Positions 53,882-63,209 of a stretch of 64,000 bases of DNA are shown one piece after another. Within the stretch, counting starts at the first letter, position 1. Each line of letters starts with the position of its first letter. The DNA is taken from contig NZ_CANNCF010000001.1 in the NCBI RefSeq assembly GCF_947503045.1, positions 744,001 to 808,000 of the forward strand, in the 5' to 3' direction. The notes beneath the pieces are model-generated. The model ran no database searches. It was given only the letters and a program-made list of their open reading frames with translations, and had not been told where the DNA came from. The stretch is from an uncultured Tateyamaria sp. Lineage in GTDB: Bacteria > Pseudomonadota > Alphaproteobacteria > Rhodobacterales > Rhodobacteraceae. The position numbers and the translations under genes were made by a program.

Positions 53882-54604
53882 ATGGCCCGATCCTACACCA
53901 CTGCCGATGACACGCGGGCCAAGCTGGGCCTGATCGCCCTGCAAGCGGATCGCACGATCGAGGATGACTTTCGCCGCCTCATGCCACGCGACGTCAGCCT
54001 GCTGGTCTCACGCGTGCCTTCGGGGCTGGATGTGACGCTGGACAGTCTGGCCGAGATGGAGAGTGCGCTCAGCGGTGCCGCGTCGCTGTTTCCCGTCGGG
54101 CATCGCTTTGACGTGGTGGGGTACGGCTGCACCTCGGGCACCGCACAGATCGGGGCACCAGTGATTGCGCAGCAGGTGCAGGCGGGGACCGAAACAGGTG
54201 CCGTCAGCGAACCGGTCACGGCGCTCATTGCGGCCTGCCATGCGCTGAAGGTCAGCCGCATCGCCATCCTGTCGCCCTACGTCGCCTCCGTTTCCAACCG
54301 CCTGCGCGAGGTGCTGGCGGCGGCTGGCATCACCACCCCGACATTCGCCAGCTTTGACGAAGGCAACGAGGCCGCCGTGGCCCATATCGACGAGGATTCG
54401 ATAACGCGCGCGAGCATCGACATGATGAAAGATACAGAGGTCGAGGCGCTGTTCCTGTCCTGCACCAACCTGCGCACGCTCGGGGTGATTGCAGGGCTGC
54501 AGGACGAACTCGGCGTGCCGGTTCTGTCGAGCAACCTCGTGCTGGCCTGGCACATGCTGAACTGCGCCGGGCTTGACGTCGCCCGCCCGCGCGATCTGCT
54601 CTGA
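53882..54604 (+). CDS. Asp/Glu/hydantoin racemase-family protein
   Basis: The 240-residue protein resembles maleate isomerase/arylmalonate decarboxylase relatives, including the ectoine-gene-cluster protein EutA. The two-Cys pattern occurs in VVGYGCTSGTAQIG and ALFLSCTNLRT. It probably isomerises or racemises a small dicarboxylic or amino acid. It starts 3 bases after the peptidase stop, in the same operon. An 86-bp gap then leads to the four-carbon-acid kinase gene. Confidence 0.83.
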   Translation: MARSYTTADDTRAKLGLIALQADRTIEDDFRRLMPRDVSLLVSRVPSGLDVTLDSLAEMESALSGAASLFPVGHRFDVVGYGCTSGTAQIGAPVIAQQVQAGTETGAVSEPVTALIAACHALKVSRIAILSPYVASVSNRLREVLAAAGITTPTFASFDEGNEAAVAHIDEDSITRASIDMMKDTEVEALFLSCTNLRTLGVIAGLQDELGVPVLSSNLVLAWHMLNCAGLDVARPRDLL

Positions 54605-54690
54605 AATCTCGAAATTCCGCTGGCCCACTTGCGCAGCCATCGGCAGCAGTGTTTCCCTGTGCGCGGCCATACGAACAGGAATGACAGAAA

Positions 54691-55926
54691 ATGAAGCTGG
54701 GATGCATCGGCGACGACTTTACCGGATCAAGCGATCTGGCCAACACGCTGGCCAAGGGCGGCATGCGCGCCACACAATATACCGGCGTGCCGGACGGGCC
54801 AGCGGACCCTTCGGTCGAGGCCGGTGTCGTCGCGCTCAAATCCCGCTCGATCCCCGTGGACGAAGCGGTGGAGCTGTCATTGCAGGCCCTTGACTGGCTC
54901 AAGGCGCAGGGTTGCACGCAGTTCTTCTTCAAATACTGCTCGACCTTTGATTCCACGCCCGAGGGCAATATCGGCCCCGTCGCGGACGCACTGGCCGACG
55001 CACTTGACGCCCATCAGGTCATCGTCTGCCCGGCCTTTCCTGGCACGGGGCGGTCTGTGTTTCAGGGGCATCTTTTTGTCAACGACACGCTGCTGAGCGA
55101 AAGCGGCATGCAAAACCACCCGCTGACCCCGATGACCGACCCGGACCTGCGGCGCTGGCTGGCACCGCAGACCCGGCACAGCGTGGGCCATGTGGGGGCG
55201 GGTGCCGTCTTTGAAGGGGCAGAGGCGATTGCGACGGCGCTGGCGACCCAGCACGACGCGGGCCACCGGTTGATCGTGGTCGATGCGATCCGCGATGCGG
55301 ATTTGCGCGCCATCGGGCAGGCGGCGCGCGACTTGCCGTTGATCACAGGCGGGTCGGGCGTCGCACTTGGACTGCCGGAAAATTTCGGCTGCACTGCGGG
55401 GACAGTGCCGTGGACCGGGCAGGGGGGACGTGCGGTTGCGCTGTCCGGCTCATGCTCAACCGCGACGCGCGCGCAGGTCGCCTATCACGCCGCGCTCCAC
55501 CCCGCGCGCGAGATCGTTGCCGGTGACGTGATCGAAGGACGCCTGCAGGTCGACACGCTGGCCACCTGGTTGATGGAGCAGGACGGCATCCCGCTCGCCT
55601 ACAGCTCTGCCGATCCAGCCGAAGTGGCCCGGGTGCAGGAGACATACGGGCGCGCACGGTCCGCCGAAGCCCTCGAAGGCTTCTTTGCCGCCACCGCACG
55701 CGCGCTGCGGGCCAGGGGCGCGACACGGATTATCACGGCAGGCGGCGAAACCTCAGGCGCAATTGTCGAGGGGCTGGATCTGTCCACTCTCGACATCGGA
55801 CCCGAGATTGACCCCGGCGTGCCCGCGCTGCGGGCCGGGCCCGATCTGGTTGTGGCGCTCAAATCGGGGAATTTCGGGGCCGAGGACTTCTTTGAAAAGG
55901 CAAACAGGGTACTGGCGGGCACATGA
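54691..55926 (+). CDS. otnK: Four-carbon acid sugar kinase (OtnK/DUF1537 family)
   Basis: The 411-residue kinase begins MKLGCIGDDFTGSSDLANTL, with the DDFTGSSD motif of the DUF1537 family. The second domain contains RAVALSGSCSTATRAQVAYH and TRIITAGGETSGAIVE. In the known tetronate pathway it phosphorylates 3-oxo-tetronate at C4. The next gene, an OtnC-type decarboxylase, supports that role. The two overlap by 4 bp (ATGA). Confidence 0.9.
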   Translation: MKLGCIGDDFTGSSDLANTLAKGGMRATQYTGVPDGPADPSVEAGVVALKSRSIPVDEAVELSLQALDWLKAQGCTQFFFKYCSTFDSTPEGNIGPVADALADALDAHQVIVCPAFPGTGRSVFQGHLFVNDTLLSESGMQNHPLTPMTDPDLRRWLAPQTRHSVGHVGAGAVFEGAEAIATALATQHDAGHRLIVVDAIRDADLRAIGQAARDLPLITGGSGVALGLPENFGCTAGTVPWTGQGGRAVALSGSCSTATRAQVAYHAALHPAREIVAGDVIEGRLQVDTLATWLMEQDGIPLAYSSADPAEVARVQETYGRARSAEALEGFFAATARALRARGATRIITAGGETSGAIVEGLDLSTLDIGPEIDPGVPALRAGPDLVVALKSGNFGAEDFFEKANRVLAGT

Positions 55927-56573
55927 GCAACGAAAGCGCCCTGCGCGAACAGATCTGCCTGCTGGCAAAATCCCTGTTTGATCGGGGGCTGACCCATGGC
56001 AGCACCGGCAACATCTCGGCCCGCACCAGCGATGGCGGGCTGCTGGTCTCGCCCACGGGGACCAGTTTCGGGCGGCTCGATCCCGGACGGCTCAGCCGCT
56101 TTGATACTGCTGGGCACCATATCGACGGCGACGCCCCGACGAAGGAAATGCCGCTGCACACGGCCTTTTACGACACGCGGAGAACGGCGGGGGCGGTGGT
56201 GCATCTGCATTCCTGCCACTCGGTTGCGCTGTCGATTCTGCCCGGCGCGGATGCTAACAACTTTTTGCCGCCGCTCACCCCGTACGGGATCATGAAGCTG
56301 GGCAAGGTCACCTTGCTGCCGTTCTTTCTCCCCGGTGATCCGGCGATGGGTGCGGCGGTGCGCGGGCTGGCAGGCAAGCGCTCGGCGGTGATGCTGGCCA
56401 ATCACGGCCCCGTGGTGGCGGGCCGCGATGTCGAGGCAGCCTGCAACGCGATCGAAGAACTGGAAGACACCGCGCGTCTGGCCCTGATGACCCGCGGGAT
56501 GTCACCGCGCGGGCTGGATGAGGCGCAGGTTGCAGCGCTTGTCAAAACCTTTGACGTGGAATGGGACGGATAG
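55923..56573 (+). CDS. otnC: Class II aldolase-type 3-oxo-tetronate 4-phosphate decarboxylase
   Basis: The 216-residue protein has the class II aldolase/adducin fold. GLTHGSTGNISARTSDG is the phosphate loop, and HLHSCHSVALS with NHGPVVAGRD supplies metal-binding His residues. It would turn 3-oxo-tetronate 4-phosphate into dihydroxyacetone phosphate and CO2. It overlaps the kinase by 4 bp and is the last gene of the rightward operon. Confidence 0.88.
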   Translation: MSNESALREQICLLAKSLFDRGLTHGSTGNISARTSDGGLLVSPTGTSFGRLDPGRLSRFDTAGHHIDGDAPTKEMPLHTAFYDTRRTAGAVVHLHSCHSVALSILPGADANNFLPPLTPYGIMKLGKVTLLPFFLPGDPAMGAAVRGLAGKRSAVMLANHGPVVAGRDVEAACNAIEELEDTARLALMTRGMSPRGLDEAQVAALVKTFDVEWDG

Positions 56574-56586
56574 GCACGCGCCATCG

Positions 56587-56646
56587 CATATTTGAAGAAC
56601 AATGAAGCGCGCGCGCGTCTCAGGCTTCATTGTTCCAAAAAATATG
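56587..56646. repeat. 60-bp interrupted palindrome between convergent genes
   Basis: GAACAATGAAGC (56597-56608) pairs with GCTTCATTGTTC (56624-56635). Outside it, CATATTT (56587-56593) pairs with AAATATG (56640-56646). Only short loops separate the two stems. It sits between the convergent OtnC and GMC genes. No clean T-tract follows on either strand, but its place suits a bidirectional terminator. Confidence 0.6.
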
Positions 56647-56655
56647 CAAATCCGA

Positions 56656-58269
56656 CTAGTGGTCTGCCATGATGAGGTCTGATGCCTTTTCCCCGATCAT
56701 GATCGCAGGCGCATTGGTGTTGCCGCTGACGATTTCGGGCATGATCGAACAATCCGCCACCCGCAGCCCCTCGATACCGCGCACGCGCAGGCGTTCATCC
56801 ACCACCGCCATCTTGTCCGACCCCATCTTGCAGGTGCCGGTGGGGTGATAGATCGACGCCGTGTTGTTGCGCGCCCAGTCCAGCGTGGCGTCATAATCGT
56901 CCATCGGCAGATCCGCATGCGGGCGATATTCCTCGGAGATTTTTGAGGTCAGCGGCGCATGGCGGGCGATCTTGCGGGCGATCTTGACGCCTTCGACCAC
57001 CGTGCGGCAGTCGGTTTCGGTGCTGAGATAGTTGGGGATGATCTTGGGATATGTGCGGGCATCCTTACTGGCCAGACGAATCTCTCCCTTTGATTCCGGG
57101 CGCAGCTGGCACACGGACATGGTGAAGGCGGAAAACTTGTCCGCGCCCTTGCCGGGGTTTTCCGCCGACAGGGGCTGGACGTGGAACTGGATGTCCGGCG
57201 TTTCCATATCCTCGCGGGTTTTCATGAATCCGGTCGCAAGACTCGCGGCCATGGTCATGGGCCCGGCACGGAACATCACGTATTTCAGCCCGATCTTGGC
57301 CTGCCCAAACAGGGTCGACACCTCGTCGTTCAGGGTCGGTTCGTTGCACTTGTAAACAAGGCGGGCCTGCAGGTGGTCCTGCATGTTCTTGCCGACGCCG
57401 GGCAGGTCCGCGACCACATCGATGCCGTGTTCGGACAATTGCGCGGCCTCACCAATGCCCGAAAGCATCAGAATCTGGGGCGAATTGATCGCACCACCGG
57501 AGAGAATCACCTCGCGTCGGGCCGTGACGGTCTGCTCGACCCCGCCCTTGTCGCGATACGTGACGCCCGTGGCGCGCTTGTCGGTGATGTTCACCTTGTC
57601 GACCTGGGCATGGGTCACGATCTGCAGGTTGGTCCGGCTTTTGACCGGATTGAGGAAGGCCACCGCCGACGAACAACGCCGCCCATTGCGCGCCGTAAGC
57701 TGAAAAAAGCCGACGCCTTCCTGGTCCGCACCATTGTAGTCGGGATTGAACTTGTACCCCGCCGCCTGCGCGGCTGCGACCCAGGCATCGGTGATGGGAC
57801 GCTGGATGCGCATGTTCGACACCGACAGGTTGCCCTCGTCGCCGTGGAACTCATCCGCCCCGCGTTCGTTTTTTTCCGAGCGTTTGAAAAGGGGTAGCAC
57901 ATCGTCCCAGGCCCAGCCCCGGTTGCCCATCTGCGCCCAGCGGTCGTAATCCTGAGGCTGTCCGCGGACGTAAAGCAACCCGTTCAAAGAGGACGATCCA
58001 CCCAGCACCTTGCCCCGCGGCCACTCGATCGAGCGCCCGTTCAGACCCGGGTCGGGCTCGGTCTTGTAGCACCAGTCGACCTTCGGATTGTGGATCGTCT
58101 TGAAATATCCTACCGGAATATGGATCCATGGGTTAAGGTCGCGCCCACCAGCTTCCAGCAGGATGACTTTGACAGATGGGTCCGCGCTGAGGCGGTTGGC
58201 AAGCACGCAGCCGGCCGATCCAGCCCCGACAATTACATAGTCGGCTTCCACAATTTTGTCCTCCCTCAC
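56656..58269 (-). CDS. GMC-family oxidoreductase (choline-dehydrogenase-like)
   Basis: The 537-residue FAD enzyme has DYVIVGAGSAGCVLANRLSA at residue 10 and the PRGKVLGGSSSLNGLLYVRG flavin loop. The catalytic pair is HPTGTCKMG and GNTNAPAIMI. It oxidises an alcohol to an aldehyde; the resemblance to choline dehydrogenase does not define the substrate. It is divergent from the TRAP transporter genes across a 93-bp gap with a palindromic site, so it probably acts on the transported solute. Confidence 0.88.
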   Translation of the reverse strand: MREDKIVEADYVIVGAGSAGCVLANRLSADPSVKVILLEAGGRDLNPWIHIPVGYFKTIHNPKVDWCYKTEPDPGLNGRSIEWPRGKVLGGSSSLNGLLYVRGQPQDYDRWAQMGNRGWAWDDVLPLFKRSEKNERGADEFHGDEGNLSVSNMRIQRPITDAWVAAAQAAGYKFNPDYNGADQEGVGFFQLTARNGRRCSSAVAFLNPVKSRTNLQIVTHAQVDKVNITDKRATGVTYRDKGGVEQTVTARREVILSGGAINSPQILMLSGIGEAAQLSEHGIDVVADLPGVGKNMQDHLQARLVYKCNEPTLNDEVSTLFGQAKIGLKYVMFRAGPMTMAASLATGFMKTREDMETPDIQFHVQPLSAENPGKGADKFSAFTMSVCQLRPESKGEIRLASKDARTYPKIIPNYLSTETDCRTVVEGVKIARKIARHAPLTSKISEEYRPHADLPMDDYDATLDWARNNTASIYHPTGTCKMGSDKMAVVDERLRVRGIEGLRVADCSIMPEIVSGNTNAPAIMIGEKASDLIMADH

Positions 58270-58321
58270 AAAGTTCCCAAAAAAAGACTATGCAGAATGC
58301 TTCGCTTAGGCTAGCCTTTTA

Positions 58322-58338
58322 TGAGATAAAACGTCTCA
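58322..58338. promoter_or_regulatory. Operator candidate between GMC and TRAP genes
   Basis: TGAGA-TAAAACG-TCTCA is a 5-7-5 inverted repeat, 25 bp upstream of the dctP start and 53 bp from the GMC start. A dimeric regulator encoded nearby, such as the IclR or FadR-type protein, could bind it. Confidence 0.5.
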
Positions 58339-58362
58339 ATAATATGCATCAGGGAGGATAGC

Positions 58363-59595
58363 ATGGGAATTAGTGACAAGATCAACGGCATTTCCCGCCG
58401 CGATTTGTTCAAAGTGGCTGGCCGTTACGGCATGAGCTCGACGCTTTTGGCGGCTGGCGGATTCGGGGGGGCGATGAGCCTTGCCAATCTCGCATCGGCG
58501 GCTGAGTCGACTTATGAAAAGCGGTTCGCCAAAGAAGCCAAGTTCACGCTGAAGTTCGGCGCTGCGGGCTTCAACGCACGCAACCTGCTGATCGAGCGTG
58601 CTGGCGCTCTGGAATTTGCCCGCGACCTGGAAAGCCGCACAGACGGCGAAATCCGCGTGGAATTCATCGGTGACAACCAGATCTGCGGTCAGGTGTCCTG
58701 CGTTGAGAAATGCCAGCAGGGTATCGTTGATATCTATGCGGCTTCGACACAGAACTCCGCCGGTGGCGCGCCTTACCTGAACGTGCTCGACTATGCCTAC
58801 ATGTTCCGTAACCGGGCTGACCAGTTCCACTTCCTGTACTCGCCCAAGAGCGAAGCGCTGCTGCGCGAGCCCTATGAGCGTCGTCACGGCCTGAAATTCC
58901 TGTTCAGCCACGCTGAACTGCGCGGCATCCAACTGGGTCTGTCATGGGAAGACAAGCCAACGGTCACAAGCGTCGAGCAACTGTTCGGCACGAAAAACCG
59001 CGTCACGGGCACACAGCTTGGCCGGATCGCGATGACCGCTCTGAACCTGAACCCGGTTCCGGTGGCATGGGAAGAAACCCTTGACGGTCTGAAGCAGGGC
59101 CTGATTGATGGTGCGGAAACATGGGCCTCGGCCGTGGCATATGCCAACATGTCCCCCGTGGTCAGCCAGTCGGTCAACCTGAACTTCTTCTGCGGCACAG
59201 AGCACACAGCCATGAACGCTGGCGTGTTCGACAGCCTCGGCGGCGAGTTGCAGGATGCGGTTCTGGAATCGTCCTACTGGGCACAGGTCCACGTTCAGGC
59301 AGCCAACGAAGTTGCCCTGATTAAGACCGTTGGTCAGTCCGACCCACAACTGCCCGGCACCATCTTTGCGCAAAACAACGTGCGCAACGCGTTCCTGTCC
59401 GACGCCGAAATCAAGAAGGCCGAGGAAATGTGTTCGCCAGAGTTCCAACCACAGCTGTGGGAAGAATGGCGCGAGCGCATTAACGGCTGGCAGGGTGGCG
59501 CAGACACCTACCAGGAAATCTACGACGAGGTCCGCACGATCCCAGGCGACACGCTGCCTGAGAACGTTGAACCACGCCGCTGGTGGAAAGCGTAA
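58363..59595 (+). CDS. dctP: TRAP transporter substrate-binding protein (DctP)
   Basis: The 410-residue periplasmic protein has a twin-arginine leader (ISRRDLFKVAGRYGMSSTLL, cleaved near ASAAEST). The mature part begins FTLKFGAAGFNARNLLIERA and continues with EFIGDNQICGQVSCVEKCQQ, as in the TRAP family. It is longer than most DctP proteins (about 330-360). The gene is followed by a hairpin and then both membrane subunits. The ligand is not predictable from this. Confidence 0.9.
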   Translation: MGISDKINGISRRDLFKVAGRYGMSSTLLAAGGFGGAMSLANLASAAESTYEKRFAKEAKFTLKFGAAGFNARNLLIERAGALEFARDLESRTDGEIRVEFIGDNQICGQVSCVEKCQQGIVDIYAASTQNSAGGAPYLNVLDYAYMFRNRADQFHFLYSPKSEALLREPYERRHGLKFLFSHAELRGIQLGLSWEDKPTVTSVEQLFGTKNRVTGTQLGRIAMTALNLNPVPVAWEETLDGLKQGLIDGAETWASAVAYANMSPVVSQSVNLNFFCGTEHTAMNAGVFDSLGGELQDAVLESSYWAQVHVQAANEVALIKTVGQSDPQLPGTIFAQNNVRNAFLSDAEIKKAEEMCSPEFQPQLWEEWRERINGWQGGADTYQEIYDEVRTIPGDTLPENVEPRRWWKA

Positions 59596-59614
59596 TAATA
59601 CGTTGATCCAAATG

Positions 59615-59641
59615 AGCCGACCCTGTTTACTGGGGTCGGCT
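59615..59641 (+). terminator. Hairpin between dctP and dctQ
   Basis: AGCCGACCC (59615-59623) pairs with GGGTCGGCT (59633-59641). Only a weak T-rich stretch follows. TRAP operons often have such a hairpin after dctP that reduces expression of the membrane subunits, which is my reading here. Confidence 0.6.
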
Positions 59642-59707
59642 TACTTTGTCCAAGAGCGTGTCAAAACGCCATAACGACAAGTCAGGAAACAATGGGAGGG
59701 GCGCCGG

Positions 59708-60379
59708 ATGTCTATCTGGGCGGATATGTCTACCATCGTCACATCGACGTTGGCTGGAGACATCAATTTCAAGGTCGTACAAGCATATAGATCGCCGGGC
59801 GCGTGGTACGTGTTTGGACCAATCACCATAATCGGTGCGATTCTCGTTCATTTCCTCTACAAAGCAGTGCCCTGGATTGATCGCAATCTGGAACGCACCA
59901 TCATCGTGTGGGCCTATATCATCATGGCCACGATCATCTTTGTCGGGGTGATCCAGCGATTCGTCTTTTCCAATCAGGTGCCGTGGTCGACCACCATCCC
60001 GCCGCTCCTGTTTATGATCATGGCCTGGTACGGTGCCTCCTTTAACGTCAAGCTGCGCACCCACCTGAGCTTTTCCGAATTCCGCTCGAACATGGCCCCC
60101 AAGGGGCAGTTCTTCTTTCTGATGCTCGACAATGTGCTGTGGATGATCTTTGCCATCATCGTGGTGACAACCACCTCGCGGGTGACCGTGAACACCTATG
60201 ACAACTTTGCCATCGTGCTCGGCACGGACAACGTGATGCGCTGGTGGTTCCTTGTGACCATGCCTGTGTGCTTCATCATGCTGGCAGGCCGGGTTGTGGG
60301 CAACGCCCTCGAAGATATCGCCAATTACCGCAGCGGAGAGCCGCTGATCAAGCAAGCCGTGATCGGGGGGGATGTCTGA
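59708..60379 (+). CDS. dctQ: TRAP transporter small permease (DctQ)
   Basis: The 223-residue membrane protein has four main hydrophobic helices, including IVWAYIIMATIIFVGVIQRF and DNVLWMIFAIIVVTT. It is longer than most DctQ proteins (about 170-180), with about 60 extra residues at the N-terminus. The ATG at 59708 follows GGGAGGGGCG. Its stop shares one base with the large-permease start. Confidence 0.88.
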   Translation: MSIWADMSTIVTSTLAGDINFKVVQAYRSPGAWYVFGPITIIGAILVHFLYKAVPWIDRNLERTIIVWAYIIMATIIFVGVIQRFVFSNQVPWSTTIPPLLFMIMAWYGASFNVKLRTHLSFSEFRSNMAPKGQFFFLMLDNVLWMIFAIIVVTTTSRVTVNTYDNFAIVLGTDNVMRWWFLVTMPVCFIMLAGRVVGNALEDIANYRSGEPLIKQAVIGGDV

Positions 60380-61734
60380 TGTCTGACGGAACGTGGATTA
60401 CAATTATCTCGCTGGCCGTGACCTTTCTGTTCATGATGGGCACGCCGGTTCTTCTGATCATCTTCTACTGGGTGGTGGGGTGCAGCTTTGTGCTGGACCT
60501 GACGCTCGACAACACCGGCGCCGAGATGCTGAACGTCTTCAAGGACGGGTTTGCACTGCTGGCGATGCCGCTGTTCATCCTCACGGGGGACCTGATCAAC
60601 AAATCAGGGATCGCCAAACGACTATCGGACTACGCCTATGCCTGCCTTGGCTGGTTGCGGGGCGGTCTGGCCATGGCCTCTATCGGGGCGTGCGGCCTGT
60701 TTGCCGCGATCTCCGGCTCGAACTCGGCCACCACGGCCACCATCGGTTCGATGTTGCACCCCGAGATGGTCAAGGGCGGCTATGACGAACGCTTTTCCGC
60801 GGCCACAGCGGCGGCGGGCGGGACGGTCGGGATCATCATCCCGCCGTCAATCATCTTCATCGTCTACGGCTTCCTGATGAACCTCGAAGTGGGGCAGCTG
60901 TTCCTTGCGGGCATCATTCCCGGCGTTCTGATGGTTCTGGCCATGATGCTGGTCTGCTTTGTGGTCTGCACCATCAACAAGTGGGGCATCCTGACCAACC
61001 TCAGCTTTGCACGCATGACCAAGACGGCCATCGGCGCCTGGCTGGGCTTCTTCGCCATCGGTCTGGTGCTCTGGGGCATCTACACAGGCAAGTTCTCGCC
61101 GACCGAAGCGGCGGGTGTGACCGTGGGCTTCGGGATCATCGTCGGCCTGATCAGCTATCCGCTGAACAAGATGATGAAGAACGATTCCAGCACGCCCATC
61201 GACGAAAAGCCAATCTCTTCGATGCTGGTTGTGGACGGGTTCAAACTGTTTGAAGTCCCATCCATCGTTGTGCGCTCGGCACAGATCACCGGCATCCTTG
61301 CGCCGCTGATCGCCGTGTCCGTTGTGATGCAGCAGATCCTGTCCCTTCTGGGGGCGCAGGAAACCATCGGCGGTCTCGTGACCTCGATGGGGGGCTACTA
61401 CCCCGTTCTGTTCACCGCGATGGCGATGGTGTTCGTCGCAGGCATGATTCTCGAATCACTGCCGGTGACCATCATCATGGCGCCAATCCTGGCCCCGATT
61501 GCCGCATCCGTGGGCGTTGATCCGATCCACTTTGCGGTTGTTTTCCTTGTGGGCGCATCGATTGGTTTCATCACGCCGCCATATGGTCTTAACCTTTACG
61601 TGGCGTCCGGTGTGACAGGCGTTCCCTATTTCCGCCTGCTGCGCTATTCGACCATGTATCTCGGCTCGCTGATCCTCGTTTGGGTTGTCGTAGCCCTGGT
61701 GCCTGAACTGGCCCTATCACTAGTACCAAGTTAA
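60379..61734 (+). CDS. dctM: TRAP transporter large permease (DctM)
   Basis: The 451-residue membrane protein has about 12 helices. The conserved loop GLFAAISGSNSATTATIGSM is near the middle, and GTVGIIIPPSIIFIVYGF follows. This is the sodium-driven transport subunit. It starts at ATG 60379 directly on the dctQ stop; a longer frame begins inside dctQ and is rejected. The IclR gene starts 6 bp after its end. Confidence 0.93.
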   Translation: MSDGTWITIISLAVTFLFMMGTPVLLIIFYWVVGCSFVLDLTLDNTGAEMLNVFKDGFALLAMPLFILTGDLINKSGIAKRLSDYAYACLGWLRGGLAMASIGACGLFAAISGSNSATTATIGSMLHPEMVKGGYDERFSAATAAAGGTVGIIIPPSIIFIVYGFLMNLEVGQLFLAGIIPGVLMVLAMMLVCFVVCTINKWGILTNLSFARMTKTAIGAWLGFFAIGLVLWGIYTGKFSPTEAAGVTVGFGIIVGLISYPLNKMMKNDSSTPIDEKPISSMLVVDGFKLFEVPSIVVRSAQITGILAPLIAVSVVMQQILSLLGAQETIGGLVTSMGGYYPVLFTAMAMVFVAGMILESLPVTIIMAPILAPIAASVGVDPIHFAVVFLVGASIGFITPPYGLNLYVASGVTGVPYFRLLRYSTMYLGSLILVWVVVALVPELALSLVPS

Positions 61735-61740
61735 AGCATC

Positions 61741-62520
61741 ATGCCTGACGATCACCGCCGTGCCAAAGCGCCTCAGATACCCACCAATCTCCGGCTTCTG
61801 GTGGTGCTGGAGGAAGTGGCACGGCGGGGCGTCGCAGTCAGGCCTGTGGACCTGATCGAGGCCCTCGGCCTGCCCAAGCCCACCGTGCACCGCCTGTTGC
61901 AAACAGCCGAGGCCGAAGGGTTCCTTCAACGTGATCTGGATGGGCGCAGCTACGGGCCGGGCCCGCGACTGCGCTCACTGGCCGTCAGCACCATGTCCTC
62001 GGAACATATGCGCACCGCGCGGCTTGCGATCCTGCGCGGGGTGGCCGACCAGATCGGCGAGACCTGCAACCTCGCAACGCCCGACCGCGAGGGGATGACC
62101 TATCTCGACCGGGTCGAAACCGAATGGCCGCTGCGCATCCAGCTGCCCATCGGCACGCAGGTCCCGTTTCACTGCACCGCCAGTGGCAAGATGTACCTCT
62201 CCACCCTGCGCCCGCATATCCTGCGCTCGCTCCTGGGGGCCCGTCCGCTGGAAAAGCGCACGGCCCGCACCATGACCGATATCGACAAGATCAAAACGGA
62301 ATTGGAACTGACCCGCCAGCGTGGCTACAGCACCGATGACGAGGAGTTCATGGAAGGCATGACCGCATTGGCCGTGCCGGTTGTGGACAATCAGGGCAAG
62401 CTGCTGGCCACGCTGTCAGCCCATGCGCCAATGCAGCGCCGCCGCCTGTCCGAGCTGATGTCCTATCTGCCCGCCCTGCGCAAAGGGGCCGAGGATCTGC
62501 GCATCCTGCACGGGCGCTGA
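61741..62520 (+). CDS. IclR-family transcriptional regulator
   Basis: The 259-residue regulator has an N-terminal winged helix (LLVVLEEVARRGVAVRPVDL, then GLPKPTVHRLLQTAEAEGF) and a C-terminal IclR effector domain with VPFHCTASGKMYLSTL. It lies 6 bp after the TRAP genes on the same strand and probably controls transport and oxidation of the TRAP solute. The likely operator is the palindrome at 58322-58338. Confidence 0.91.
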   Translation: MPDDHRRAKAPQIPTNLRLLVVLEEVARRGVAVRPVDLIEALGLPKPTVHRLLQTAEAEGFLQRDLDGRSYGPGPRLRSLAVSTMSSEHMRTARLAILRGVADQIGETCNLATPDREGMTYLDRVETEWPLRIQLPIGTQVPFHCTASGKMYLSTLRPHILRSLLGARPLEKRTARTMTDIDKIKTELELTRQRGYSTDDEEFMEGMTALAVPVVDNQGKLLATLSAHAPMQRRRLSELMSYLPALRKGAEDLRILHGR

Positions 62521-62546
62521 ACCACTCGTAGCCTGCGCGCCGCGCG

Positions 62547-63209
62547 TCACAATCCGTGAAACTGATGCTTTTCCAGCAATTCCACCAGCATGACCCGCGC
62601 CGCACGGCGGTGGGCATGGTGGGTGTCATGGGCGCGTTTGGGATCACGCTCGGCAATCGCCTGATAGACGGTGCGGTGATCGGCGTTCGACTTTGACGGT
62701 TTGGGGCGGATGAACAGGGTCGTGGCCCGCGCCCGGCGCACCTGATCACGCATCACCGACACGATCATGGCCAGACGCGCATTGCCCCCCAGTCGCACGA
62801 GTTCGCGGTGAAACCTGTCATCGGCATCGGCCCATGCGCGCAGATCGTCCTCGGACAGGGCCGCGTCCATATCGCGAATCGCAGCCGCCAGCGTAGCCAG
62901 GTCGGCCTTGGAATAGGCGGCCTCGGCCGCGCGGGCAGCGGCAAGGCTCTCAAGCTCGGTCAGGATGTCATAGATGTCGCGCATGTCCTGCGCGGACACC
63001 GGCAGCACCCGGATGCCACGGCGCGGGCGCACCTCGACCAGACCCTGAGCCTGCAGCATCAGTGCGGCTTCGCGCACCGGGGTGCGCGACATGCCCAATT
63101 GCTCGGCCAGTTCGGTTTCAAGGTGATCCGATCCCGGCGTCAGCACCCCGGAAAAGATCATCTGGCGCAGCGCCGACAGCGCTCGGTCCACATTTGAAAC
63201 AGCTCCCAT
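62547..63209 (-). CDS. GntR-family regulator, FadR type
   Basis: The 220-residue protein has an N-terminal winged helix (MSRTPVREAALMLQAQGLVE) and a C-terminal FCD domain with the DADDRFHRELVRLGGN helix. The histidines are consistent with metal-assisted ligand binding. Its GTR-type recognition helix differs from IclR. It starts 1 bp from the end of the Gfo/Idh/MocA gene, so it is probably co-transcribed with that dehydrogenase. Confidence 0.88.
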   Translation of the reverse strand: MGAVSNVDRALSALRQMIFSGVLTPGSDHLETELAEQLGMSRTPVREAALMLQAQGLVEVRPRRGIRVLPVSAQDMRDIYDILTELESLAAARAAEAAYSKADLATLAAAIRDMDAALSEDDLRAWADADDRFHRELVRLGGNARLAMIVSVMRDQVRRARATTLFIRPKPSKSNADHRTVYQAIAERDPKRAHDTHHAHRRAARVMLVELLEKHQFHGL

